DNA from: Thermoplasmata archaeon | GTDB lineage: Archaea; Thermoplasmatota; Thermoplasmata; Lutacidiplasmatales; UBA184 | Assembly: GCA_030037695.1 (NCBI GenBank) | Contig: JASHQF010000059.1 | Span: 1-25,479, forward strand | Direction: 5' to 3' | DNA: 25,479 nucleotides | In this document: one piece after another, positions 16,199-23,633 of the stretch | Layout of the letters: every line of letters begins with the position of its first letter | Numbering within the stretch: position 1 is the first letter of the stretch | The notes under the pieces: generated by a model | The model's database searches: none | Seen by the model: only the letters and a program-made list of their open reading frames with translations | What the model was told of the DNA's origin: nothing | Program-made: the position numbers and the translations under genes

Positions 16199-19100
16199 CT
16201 ACCTCCGCGCGGTGAAGGTCACGGCGACCGAGATCGCCGAGCCGACCACCACCGCCCTCGTGGGGGACCCGCTCGAGGTGTAGCCCGCCTCGACCCCGAT
16301 CCGATAGCTGTACGTCCCGTTGGTCAGGTGGAAGACGATCGAGGTGCCCACCGCGCTCGACAGGGTGACGCCGCGGACCGTCACCGACCAGGACCCGGAC
16401 GTGAGCCCGGTCTCGGTGAACGTCACGGTGTACGGGTAGGCGAACGTCAGGGCCACCGTCGTGCTCGCGAGGAGGTCGAGGCTCTGCGGAGCCCCTCCCG
16501 TCAGCACCACCGTCGTGCGATCGACCTTCCCCGTGATCGTTTGGCCGGCGAGCGGGGAGACGACCGAGTAGGAGTAGTCCCCCGGCGTGAGGGCCGGGAA
16601 CCGGACCGAGCGCCCGTCCGAGCAGAGGCTCAGGCCCTCGACCTCGACGCACCAGTTCTGGGTGAGGGGCAGCCCCTTCTCCGTGAACGTCAGGGCCGCC
16701 GTCCGACCCCGGGAGAACGTCGCGGTCACGCTCGCCCCGGCGCCGCAGACGTCGACCGTCCGGGCAGTTACGGGGACGCACGATCCTGAGTCGCCGGCGT
16801 TCGCCGAGACATCGTAGCCCGAAGGTCCGAGGACGAGGTAGTCGTACGTTCCGTTCGGTAGGTCGACCACGAGCGTGGTCTGCGAGTCCGAGGAGCGGAC
16901 CTGCCCGTCGACCTCGATCGACCAGCCGTGCCGCGCGAGCACCGACGCCGGCAGTCCGCTCTCCGTGAACGTGATGGCGTACGTCACCAGGTGGTAGGCC
17001 ACCGAGAGCGACTTCGCCGCGCCGACGACGGAGAACGTGCCCCCGGCCGCCGCGTACGAGGTGTTGGCCGAGGAGAGCGTGTACGTGTACGTCCCGTTCG
17101 GGAGCAGGAAGCCGATCGACGTGCCGCTCGTCGTGTTGTTCGCCACGAGGAGGTCGAACGCGTTGTACACCTGGATGTCCCAGGACGTGCCCGCGGGCAG
17201 TCCCGACTCGGTGACGGTCACCGTGAACAGGCCCGTCGTCAGCGGGGCATAGTCCCCGCCCGGGTAGATCCACGGGCCGTAGCCAAGGTAGGTGAGCCCG
17301 CTCTCGTCGTACGGGAGCACGCCGTAGGGGTTGTCGGCTCCGTTGTACGGGTTCTGGAGGAGCCCGTAGTCCCACCAGTAGTTACCGCCCTGGGTCGACG
17401 TCCCAAGGATGCTGCCGGTGAGCGGCACTCCCGGGAAGCCGGGAGCGAAGTTGACGACCGCCGACGAAACCGGCGTGATGTTGAACGTGTCGGGGAAGAA
17501 CTCGATCGTCCCCGAATAGAGGTTCTCGATGATCAGCCAGGCGGTGGTCGGGGTCAGGAACTCGTTGTTGTAGATCGTGTCGTTCGGGGCCGCCAGCTCG
17601 AGGCCGAGGCCCAGGTAGTACGGCATCGGCGTGCAGTCCGCGACGGTCTGGGGCGGAGCCCCGAGGCACGCCGCCGTGGGGGCGACCTCCTCGGTCTCAA
17701 AGACGTTCCCCCAGACGGTGTAGTTGTTCCCGCCGACGTTCAACGGGGGCGCGAAGAAGTTCGACCCCGAGAAGATCAGCAGACCCTGGCCGCCGCTGTC
17801 AAACGTGTCGCGGGCGATCAGGTTGTTCGACCCCTCGTAGAAGATCACGTTGAACGTGTCGAACACCGCCGGGTAGAACACCTCCGCACCGAACCACCCC
17901 GAGATGTTGGTCGCGTTGAGCAGCGCGACGTTCGAGTCGTTCCAGAACCAGTACTGCAGGTCGTTGTACGCCGGCAGGAGGGTCCCGGGGAACTGGAACG
18001 TGTTCGTGGAGGTGTTGAACGACGGCGGGTTGACGAACTCTGTCGTCGCGTTCGTACCGACCACGAAGACGGCCGGGTACGCGGGGAAGGCGTAATCGTT
18101 GTACACCCCGAAGTCCGGACCGATCGGCGCGTTCTGCGTGTTCGGCATGACGTACGGGGCGCCGGTCGTGCCCAATCCCCCGACCGCGAGCGCGGCGAGG
18201 CCCGAGTTGTTGAACGCCCAGAGGGGCGTGTAGATGCCCGCCGCCGGGTCCGGGGAGAGCGTCACGACGACCGTGGTCGGCCCGGTGACGTTGATGACCG
18301 TGGTCGCCGAGGTGTAGTCCGACAGTTCCGAGAGAACCGTGTAGACCCCGGGCGTAAGGTAGAGCGTGTTCGTGAACGCCTCGGGCGCGATCGCCGCTTC
18401 GTTGTCGGTGAAGTTCGCGGACGCGCCCGTGGTGTTGACGAGGTTGAACGCGTTCGCCGGCGTGACATCGAGGTGGACGGGGTACGACCCTACGGGCGCG
18501 CTGGCGTTCCAGAGGCCCGTGAGGACGGAAGGTCCGGTCGAGACCGTGGCGTACGTCGGGAGCCCGGCGGGGCCGCCCGGTGCGTTGCTCCAGGCAACGT
18601 TCGCCCCGGTGACGGTCTCTCCCGTCTCGCTCCCGAAGTCGAACGCGGACGGGACCGACTGGTACGCCGCCGCCGAGGAGTTCCAGGTGGCGAGCCCCAT
18701 CGTCGCGTCCGCGGCGAACAGGGTCGCTTGGCTACCGCCGCCGGGCCCGCCGAGGGTCAGCTCAAGATCCTCGGGGAGACCGATCGGACTGTACTGCTGG
18801 CCGTTGATCGTGTAGTTCGACGGCACGGTGAGCGGCGGCCCGCCCGAGGTCGAGTTGAACACCACCCAGTCGTACGGGGCGGTGAAGTTCTCGCTCGGGT
18901 ACGTCGAGCTGTTCAACTGGATGGTGAAGCTCACGTTGTTGCGGCCGTTCGAGATCGTGCTGTTCATCCAGAACGTCAGGTTGAACGGATAGTAGACCGG
19001 GAACGGGATCACGGCCTCGTGGTAGTAGTACTCCGTCCCGACCTGGACCCCGCCCGGCGCGTGCGAGTAGAACACGTTCGTCGTGAGCGGCCCGCCCGAG

Positions 19101-19744
19101 AAGTTCCACACGTTCGAATCGAGGTACATGAAGTGGGTCTGGGGGAAGAAGCCGAGAACGTCCTGGGTCCAGAACGTGTAGCCCCCGACCCCGAACAGCG
19201 TGATGTTCGTCGTGACAGCGTTCAACTGGATCCCGAAGCCGTCCGGTGAGCTGTCGACCAGGTTCATCGGCTCGATCCCCGTCGCGTTGAGATCGATCGA
19301 GCCCCTGACGCTCGTGGTGTTCTGGATCGTCCCCACGACCGTGTTACCGGGTCCTGCGCTCAGCCCAAGATCCGAGAGGCCCATCGGGGCGGGGTTGCCG
19401 ACGTAGAGCGGAGAGATGACCCCCGTCGCCTTCGCATCGGCGATCTGAGCCGGCGAGGCCGACGGCCGCGGCACGAAGACGACCCGCGGGTTGATCCCCG
19501 CCGCCTTGGTGGCGGCCAGCGCGGAGCTGGCCATCGCCGCGCCGAGGTTCGGGGCCGAGGCGACGGCAGGAGAGGCCACGGATGCTGAGGCCACGCCGGG
19601 CGTGGCGGAGCTCGAGGCCGCGTGACCGGCGCCGGCCACCGTCATCGCCGGGGCCCCGAAGACCCCTCCGAAAGCGAAGCCGACGACCATCAGGGCGGTC
19701 ACCGATAGCAGGCCTACCCGGGTACGCGTGCGACTGTCTGACAT
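16199..19744 (-). CDS. Secreted thermopsin-family (peptidase A5) protein with beta-helix region and four C-terminal repeats
   Basis: The product has 1181 residues from the ATG at 19744; the open frame before it lacks support. A signal peptide is clear: basic 'SRTRTRVG', a hydrophobic core 'LLSVTALMVVGFAFGGVFG' and Ala-rich flanks. About residues 110-385 match thermopsin, an acid protease of archaea ('LYVGNPAPMGLSDLGLS', 'YLDSNVWNFSGG', 'EYYYHEAVIPFPVYYPF'). About 540-780 look like a parallel beta-helix ('NLIARDTFDSGGQGLLIFSG', 'NDTIYNNEFL', 'GNYWWDYG'). The last 343 residues are four repeats of an Ig-like module. Sites for N-glycosylation (NxS/T) are dense. No membrane anchor or sorting signal is visible at the C-terminus, which ends 'VAVTFTARR', so it is either released or bound to the S-layer. 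It probably degrades or binds polymers outside the cell; its catalytic residues cannot be assigned. Confidence 0.85.
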   Translation of the reverse strand: MSDSRTRTRVGLLSVTALMVVGFAFGGVFGAPAMTVAGAGHAASSSATPGVASASVASPAVASAPNLGAAMASSALAATKAAGINPRVVFVPRPSASPAQIADAKATGVISPLYVGNPAPMGLSDLGLSAGPGNTVVGTIQNTTSVRGSIDLNATGIEPMNLVDSSPDGFGIQLNAVTTNITLFGVGGYTFWTQDVLGFFPQTHFMYLDSNVWNFSGGPLTTNVFYSHAPGGVQVGTEYYYHEAVIPFPVYYPFNLTFWMNSTISNGRNNVSFTIQLNSSTYPSENFTAPYDWVVFNSTSGGPPLTVPSNYTINGQQYSPIGLPEDLELTLGGPGGGSQATLFAADATMGLATWNSSAAAYQSVPSAFDFGSETGETVTGANVAWSNAPGGPAGLPTYATVSTGPSVLTGLWNASAPVGSYPVHLDVTPANAFNLVNTTGASANFTDNEAAIAPEAFTNTLYLTPGVYTVLSELSDYTSATTVINVTGPTTVVVTLSPDPAAGIYTPLWAFNNSGLAALAVGGLGTTGAPYVMPNTQNAPIGPDFGVYNDYAFPAYPAVFVVGTNATTEFVNPPSFNTSTNTFQFPGTLLPAYNDLQYWFWNDSNVALLNATNISGWFGAEVFYPAVFDTFNVIFYEGSNNLIARDTFDSGGQGLLIFSGSNFFAPPLNVGGNNYTVWGNVFETEEVAPTAACLGAPPQTVADCTPMPYYLGLGLELAAPNDTIYNNEFLTPTTAWLIIENLYSGTIEFFPDTFNITPVSSAVVNFAPGFPGVPLTGSILGTSTQGGNYWWDYGLLQNPYNGADNPYGVLPYDESGLTYLGYGPWIYPGGDYAPLTTGLFTVTVTESGLPAGTSWDIQVYNAFDLLVANNTTSGTSIGFLLPNGTYTYTLSSANTSYAAAGGTFSVVGAAKSLSVAYHLVTYAITFTESGLPASVLARHGWSIEVDGQVRSSDSQTTLVVDLPNGTYDYLVLGPSGYDVSANAGDSGSCVPVTARTVDVCGAGASVTATFSRGRTAALTFTEKGLPLTQNWCVEVEGLSLCSDGRSVRFPALTPGDYSYSVVSPLAGQTITGKVDRTTVVLTGGAPQSLDLLASTTVALTFAYPYTVTFTETGLTSGSWSVTVRGVTLSSAVGTSIVFHLTNGTYSYRIGVEAGYTSSGSPTRAVVVGSAISVAVTFTARR
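16202..17230 (-). repeat. Four tandem repeat modules in the surface protein
   Basis: Residues about 839-918, 919-1011, 1012-1102 and 1103-1181 each begin with 'TVTFTESGLP' or a variant, have a Trp-containing strand ('GTSWDIQV', 'HGWSIEV', 'QNWCVEV', 'SGSWSVTV') and a later 'NGTYxY' or 'PGDYSY'. Modules 2 and 3 each carry two cysteines that could form a disulfide. The copies are diverged at the DNA level, so the duplication is old. Confidence 0.75.
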
Positions 19745-19758
19745 GGGTAGCTCTCGGC

Positions 19759-19789
19759 AGGGGGACCCCCTCTTTAAGACTGTCGTATA
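19759..19789 (-). promoter_or_regulatory. Promoter of the surface-protein gene with palindrome near the start of transcription
   Basis: On the minus strand TTATAC (19784-19789) and CTTAAAG (19773-19779) are candidate TATA boxes about 43 and 32 nt before the ATG. Between them and the gene lies AGGGGG-A-CCCCCT (19759-19771), a perfect palindrome at the expected transcription start that could serve as an operator. Confidence 0.4.
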
Positions 19790-19792
19790 ACG

Positions 19793-20223
19793 ATGCGCGG
19801 ATTTCGGTTCGACAGCCCGACCTGGGTTGGGATCAGGTCGAGGTCGTCCTTTGCACACCCCTGCGGGGCGACCGGGCGGTCACTGTCCAGCGGCGCGAGC
19901 GGCTCGACTCCCGTGCTTCTTCCCGCCTGGATAGCCACCGATGTCTGTCCGACGAGACCGACCGTGAGGGACTCGAACCTCGCGTGGCCGCCCTTAGCTG
20001 GGGGCGTCCGCGATCAGCCGCTCGCTCCCCGGGTCCGAGCCGGTGACCGATCGGTCCGCCGCCCTGCCCCGGGAATCGTCTTCGTCGGCAGCCTCAAACC
20101 CCAGCAGACGCTCCGCGTGCTGGGGAAGACGTGCGGTGCGCCTCCGGTTCGTCTGGGAACTCCCTGGGCTCCCCGCGTGCTTCGGGTACCCTTCGCAGGA
20201 TCCGGGCACCCAGCCGCCGAAGG
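19793..20223. other. Gene-free intergenic region with strong hairpins
   Basis: I see no convincing gene here. Three structures stand out. First, GACCG-GG-CGGTC (19870-19881) and GACCG-AT-CGGTC (20045-20056) are two copies of one palindromic pattern. Second, a nested hairpin spans 20077-20131: an outer CGTCTTC/GAAGACG pair encloses CCCCAGC/GCTGGGG (20099-20125, 8 bp if the outer pair is open). Third, 19967-19982 resembles a tRNA T-arm on the minus strand but the rest of a tRNA is missing. The nested hairpin lies about 90 bp before the membrane-protein gene at 20224 and may be a small RNA or a leader element. Confidence 0.4.
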
Positions 20224-21369
20224 ATGGTCGCCTCGCTCCTTCTCCTCGCGACCGGCCTCGTTCTCCTTTTCTCCCTCGTGAGCCCCTGGTGGGGGTACAC
20301 GTTCTACTCCGGCAGCACGTCCGGATCGGTCTACATGCTGCCGGGCTCTTCGGTGGTGATCTCCCTCACCAACGGGTCGCAGAGCAGCACGCTGACCCTA
20401 TCGTACCATGCCGCCGGCTTCGGATTCCTGGGCGAGACTTTCGGCGTGCTCGAACTCCTCCTCCTCGCTTCGCTCATCGCTCCGCTCACCGCCGGCGCGA
20501 TCGGGATCTCTGCTGAGCGAGGTCTGATCCGCGGCTGGGCTCGAGGGCGCTTCGTCGCGTGGGCGGGGCTCGGTACGACGCTGACCGTGATGGGATCGGT
20601 CGCCTATCTCACGGTCGGCCTGCCGCTCCAGCTGCACTCGGGGAACCCAGGCACCCTTTGCAACGCGGGTCCGTTCGGTGGCTCGACACCCTGCTCGAGC
20701 TTCTGGGGCACCGACTGGGGCGCCGGCAGCGGATGGTATCTCGCGCTGATCGGGGCCGTCGCCTCGCTGCTAGCGACGGTCGCATGGTGGATCTCCTGGG
20801 AGGATCCCTGGGAAGAGGGGACGCTGGAAGCGAGCTTGGCCAAGGGACGCTCGACTTCTCCGATGGTTGGGCCGGAGAGCGTAATGACCCGTCCGTTCGA
20901 CTCGCCCCAAGTGGGAGCGCCCCCGTCCCTCGGGGCGGCCCACCCTTCCGCGACGCCTAACGAGCGGGACGGGTGGCGCGCTGGGGCGCCCGGTCCCCGC
21001 GTAGCCTCGAGTTCAGGGACGTACGCCGGTGGGGCGGTGCCCAGGGCCGGGTCTTCCACCGAGGTTGGGTCCCCCTCCTCCCCCGCACCTACGACACTTA
21101 TACTCCCTGCGATCGACCCGACCTCTCCGAGCGAAGTCGATCAGGTCGCGCGGTGGAAGCAACAGGTGGACGCCGGCACCATGTCGCCCGACCAGTTCGC
21201 GGCCGCGAAGACCCGCCTCCTCTCCTCGTCGCCGGTCCCGCTCTCTCCCGGTGCGCGGGTGCCGCCCGTGCCCCGGCTCCTCGCGACGCTTGACGTCCTT
21301 CGGGACCTCGGAGCCGTCAGCGGCCCCGAGTTCCTTCAGCTTCGCCGACGCCTGCTGATGCAACGCTGA
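20224..21369 (+). CDS. Four-TM membrane protein with two SHOCT-like C-terminal motifs
   Basis: The product has 381 residues from the ATG at 20224. The earlier GTG at 20131 would add a basic, unconserved stretch before the first membrane helix. Membrane helices are at about residues 2-24 ('VASLLLLATGLVLLFSLVSP'), 75-98, 113-137 and 170-192 ('WYLALIGAVASLLATVAWWI'). The two outer loops are Ser/Gly-rich; the second holds two cysteines ('GTLCNAG', 'STPCSSF') likely to form a disulfide. A long disordered Pro/Ser/Gly linker (about 195-300) leads to two short helical motifs, 'VARWKQQVDAGTMSPDQFAA' (about 308-327) and 'DVLRDLGAVSGPEFLQLRRR' (about 357-376). Both resemble SHOCT oligomerisation motifs. 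Function is unknown; the arrangement suggests a membrane scaffold that self-associates inside the cell. Confidence 0.75.
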   Translation: MVASLLLLATGLVLLFSLVSPWWGYTFYSGSTSGSVYMLPGSSVVISLTNGSQSSTLTLSYHAAGFGFLGETFGVLELLLLASLIAPLTAGAIGISAERGLIRGWARGRFVAWAGLGTTLTVMGSVAYLTVGLPLQLHSGNPGTLCNAGPFGGSTPCSSFWGTDWGAGSGWYLALIGAVASLLATVAWWISWEDPWEEGTLEASLAKGRSTSPMVGPESVMTRPFDSPQVGAPPSLGAAHPSATPNERDGWRAGAPGPRVASSSGTYAGGAVPRAGSSTEVGSPSSPAPTTLILPAIDPTSPSEVDQVARWKQQVDAGTMSPDQFAAAKTRLLSSSPVPLSPGARVPPVPRLLATLDVLRDLGAVSGPEFLQLRRRLLMQR

Positions 21370-21564
21370 GCCGCTCTCGGGACGATGGCCAGGCTAGGTG
21401 GCCCCGCCGAGTCCGCCACCCGAGAGGGCGGCCCCCGTCTTGTACGCGCGGCCGCCCAGCGAAAGGTCCGCCTCCCATCGTCTAGGGAGGTTCCCCCGGG
21501 CCCGCTCCTGGGGTGCGCTCAGCTCGCCCATCATTCCTCACGTTTCAGCTGGTTCTAGGTCTCA

Positions 21565-22302
21565 TCATCGCGCACCGGGGGATCGCTCGCTGCGAAGAGG
21601 CGACCGTGAGAACTCGGGAAGCTCGTCGAGGTGGAAGATCCCCCCGGCGGCGCCGCTCTGGGCGAGTCTCGGGAGGTCCGCTCGCGTGAACGTCCCGTCG
21701 ACCCATGTCGGACCCTCACTAGCCAGCGCTCGCACGAGCGCCCAATCCGGCGCGGCGTCCCGCGGGGAGATCACGAGCTGGTCCGGACCGCTTCCGCGCG
21801 CGGCTCTCGCCACGGCCGCGGGTTCGTGGGACCCCCAGCCGCTGTCCGCCCGCGCGGCTCCCTCCTCGATCTCGACCTCGAAGGCGATCTCGCTGGAGAG
21901 CTGCCAGGCCTGACGCAGCTCTCCCGGGCCTTCCAGCCGTGAGCTGGAGAGGACGGCGCGCTGGGCGCCGGTGACGAGTACGTCGATCGCTTGGTCGACC
22001 GTCCGGACCCCCGCGTCGACCCACAGCACCGCATCCCGCGAGAGTTCCTGCAGATAGTCGAGCTGGGCTTCCCCGTGCTCGATCCCGGTCAGGTCGACGA
22101 CGTAGATCATGGGGTAGTCGGGAGCGAGCCGGTCGATCACATCGAACGGATCGAGCGGGCTGCCGTCCGCGTCCCTCGCGACCTCGGGCCCGTCCTCGCC
22201 GGGGAGGCAGACGAGGCCGGCTCGGAGCAGGACGCAGGGCGCGAGGCTGGGCCCGGCCGGTCTCGGGGAGGTACGCGCGGGGGTCGGCCGGGGGGACGCC
22301 AT
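21565..22302 (-). CDS. HisA-like TIM-barrel protein, likely not a ProFAR isomerase
   Basis: The product has 245 residues. The barrel pattern of HisA/HisF is visible: 'MIYVVDLTGIEHGEAQLDYL' (about 65-84, as in 'VVDLDGAKxGxP' of HisA), 'LWVDAGVRTVDQAIDVLVTG' (93-112) and 'AQRAVLSS' (113-120). The first strand, which in HisA carries the catalytic Asp ('xAIDLxxG'), reads 'APCVLLRAGLVCLPGE' (21-36) and lacks it. This fits the archaeal group of uncharacterised HisA-related proteins (COG1411-like) rather than a histidine enzyme; no other his gene is nearby. The N-terminal 20 residues are Pro/Arg-rich and the true start may be later. The last 15 residues are basic and Ser-rich. The gene is divergent from rnpB. 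Confidence 0.75.
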   Translation of the reverse strand: MASPRPTPARTSPRPAGPSLAPCVLLRAGLVCLPGEDGPEVARDADGSPLDPFDVIDRLAPDYPMIYVVDLTGIEHGEAQLDYLQELSRDAVLWVDAGVRTVDQAIDVLVTGAQRAVLSSSRLEGPGELRQAWQLSSEIAFEVEIEEGAARADSGWGSHEPAAVARAARGSGPDQLVISPRDAAPDWALVRALASEGPTWVDGTFTRADLPRLAQSGAAGGIFHLDELPEFSRSPLRSERSPGAR

Positions 22303-22374
22303 CGCGGGCGCCGAGACCCCTTCGGGATTTCGACCTTTCGCGCGACCGGGGCGAGGCCGAGCCTTTTTCGGCTC

Positions 22375-22705
22375 CTCGGCCGTGGGGACCCCGCCAGGAG
22401 GTGGAGGGCAGCTGACGGTGGACCGAGCCGCCCACGGCCGGCCGCTGAGGAAAGTCCCCTCTCCGGGAAACGCGGGGTCGGGTGGGAACCCGACGGGCGT
22501 GAGTCCGAGCTCCGGAGCAGAAACGACACAGCCCGACGGGACGGTGATGGGGCCGCCCCGGAGATTCCGTCGGGAGATGGTGAAACGGCCGACTCCCCGG
22601 GAGCAAGCTCTGAGCGGCGGGATGAGGAGTTTCCCCGACCGTCGAGGAGAGCGCGGAGTCGAATGCTGTCTGAAACGGAAAGGGGCTTACTACCACGACC
22701 TGGCC
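22375..22705 (+). ncRNA. rnpB: RNase P RNA, archaeal
   Basis: The catalytic RNA of RNase P, which matures the 5' ends of tRNAs. Conserved blocks occur in the correct order: 'GCTGAGGAAAGTCC' (22444-22457), 'GGAGCAGAAACGACACAGCC' (22514-22533), 'GGTGAAACGGCC' (22579-22590), the P8-P9-like 'CTCCCCGGGAGCAAG' (22593-22607), 'GTCGAATGCTGTC' (22659-22671) and 'AAAGGGGCTTAC' (22679-22690). They parallel the E. coli RNA block by block. The outer P1 helix can form between CGGCCGTGG (22377-22385) and CCACGACCTGG (22693-22703), with one or two mismatches, and sets the approximate ends. A hairpin GAGCC-TTTTTC-GGCTC (22359-22374) lies just upstream. The exact ends are uncertain by several bases. Confidence 0.93.
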
Positions 22706-22706
22706 G

Positions 22707-22728
22707 CCCCGGCGAGAAATCGCCGGGG
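22707..22728 (+). terminator. 9-bp GAAA-capped hairpin after rnpB
   Basis: CCCCGGCGA and TCGCCGGGG form a perfect 9-bp stem closed by a GAAA tetraloop, beginning two bases after the RNase P RNA 3' helix. It may end the rnpB transcript, protect its 3' end, or be the first hairpin of a further RNA. No U-run follows. Confidence 0.4.
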
Positions 22729-23130
22729 TGTATGCCGTTCAAACCCCCCTGCAAACGGCTCCGACTGCATCCGATTGACGCGCTCCAGCAAAGCCTCCGA
22801 GCCCGGCTCCGCTCTGTTCGGTCCTCTACCGAATCGGAACTAACCCGCTCGGTCCCCGGCAACCGGGGGCCACCCCTGTGGGTGCGCTCGGTGGGGCCAA
22901 GCGGGCTTTCCTGCCCGCGTCATGGTACCCTACCCCTTCTGACCATGCCCAAAATTGGTTACCTCCCCTCCGACTCCGGAAACCCTGGATACCGGAGGGA
23001 AAGTGAATGGTCCGCTCTTCGCCTGGACACCAGGCGGGTTCCAGCTGGCACCATAGCCCAACGGGGGAACCCGAAGGAGGGCTCGTGGGTGCATGCCCAC
23101 ACACCGCCGCGGATGGGGAGGGGGGGTTCT
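22729..23130 (+). other. Gene-free structured region, possible unknown RNA
   Basis: No frame here looks like protein on either strand. There are many perfect hairpins: GCCGTT/AACGGC (22734-22759), CCCCGG-CAA-CCGGGG (about 22855-22869), CACCC-CTGT-GGGTG (about 22872-22885), GCGGGC-TTTCCT-GCCCGC (about 22903-22920), CATGGT/ACCATG (about 22921-22948), CTCCGG/CCGGAG (about 22974-22997), GCCTGG-ACA-CCAGGC (23021-23035), CGGGTTCC/GGAACCCG (23035-23073) and GTGGG/CCCAC (about 23085-23100). CCCGCT/AGCGGG could enclose the second to fourth. I could not match it to SRP RNA or another known RNA. Strand is a guess. Confidence 0.35.
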
Positions 23131-23217
23131 CCTTCCCTATAGATCGAGGATGGAGTTTCGGCCGGCGAGCCGGGGAGTTAGGGGTCCCCGAGCGAGCCGG
23201 GTGCCCCGGTCCTCGAT
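23131..23217 (+). repeat. Structured repeat element, copy A
   Basis: From CCTTCCCTAT (23131-23140) onward this matches 24030-24098 without gaps at about three quarters of positions over roughly 70 bp. It can fold as a rod: ATCGAGGA (23143-23150) with TCCTCGAT (23210-23217), then CCGGC with GCCGG (23162-23166, 23196-23200), then CGGGGA with TCCCCG (23171-23176, 23185-23190) around the loop GTTAGGGG. The A+T-rich CCCTATAG at its head could be a promoter element. It marks the left border of a lower-G+C island. Confidence 0.65.
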
Positions 23218-23314
23218 GTGGCCGGAGACGGGAGCCATCGGCAACTGGCACGAAAGTGCAATTAAGGCCCCGCGGGCCATAGGGAGACGGGCTGGTGCAA
23301 TCTTGTCCGATGCA

Positions 23315-23542
23315 ATGCTTGCGCGAGCAAGCGACCTGTTGGCCAAGTTTGAAGCGAATCTAAAGTGGGCCAAGGAGCACTCGGTTGAGGTAGGCCAGCA
23401 TGCAGGTCGCTTTGTAGTTGTCAACGACGGCAAGATCGTTTACAACTCAACCTCCCGCGAAAAGGCAGAGGCACGGGGCAAGAGGGTGCCCGGTGCGTAC
23501 GTGACGTACGTCACTCCAGAGCAGTGGGCCTGGATTCTCTAG
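23315..23542 (+). CDS. DUF5678-like small protein
   Basis: The product has 75 residues from the ATG at 23315; an in-frame TTG at 23303 is an alternative. After a helical start ('ASDLLAKFEANLKWAKEHSV') comes 'HAGRFVVVNDGKIVYNSTSR', 'KAEARGKRVPGAYVTYVTPE'. This is the 'xxGkwVavxdGkvvaxxxxxeea...' pattern of the DUF5678 family, short alpha/beta proteins of unknown function found in archaea and bacteria. Codon use is unlike the neighbours: many A- and T-ending codons, and 64 of 120 bases are G or C in 23341-23460, against 42 of 60 at 24601-24660. The stop codon is followed directly by an ATG that would start the protease gene, so the two form one unit. A GCGA-capped 6-bp hairpin (23317-23332) covers the first codons and might control translation. 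Confidence 0.7.
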   Translation: MLARASDLLAKFEANLKWAKEHSVEVGQHAGRFVVVNDGKIVYNSTSREKAEARGKRVPGAYVTYVTPEQWAWIL

Positions 23543-23633
23543 ATGGGGCTCAGTTGAGCTCATCTTCGACCGAGAGAAGGGTCTCTTTTCGGTTCCCGTC
23601 ACCCTTCTCAATTCGGCGGTTACTCCCGCCCAA

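Noticed and set aside
16928..19249. 773-codon open frame antisense to the thermopsin-like gene
   Set aside because: Val/Arg/Glu-rich, no domain; the minus strand has signal peptide and repeats.
19960..20015. Possible tRNA on the minus strand, from a T-loop-like GGTTCGAGTCC and a CGCCC/GGGCG arm
   Set aside because: The T-stem has two mismatches, the arm loop has 8 nt with A in place of the conserved U, and no matching acceptor strands or CCA-proximal end could be found. At most it is a remnant.
22990..23020. Second RNase P-like block (GGAGGGAAAGTG)
   Set aside because: Only a short resemblance to the first conserved block; none of the later blocks follow.
22729..23130. SRP (7S) RNA
   Set aside because: A UGUGG near hairpins recalls the Alu-like domain, but the nearly invariant helix 8 sequence with its GGAA-type loop and AGCAG side is absent on both strands.
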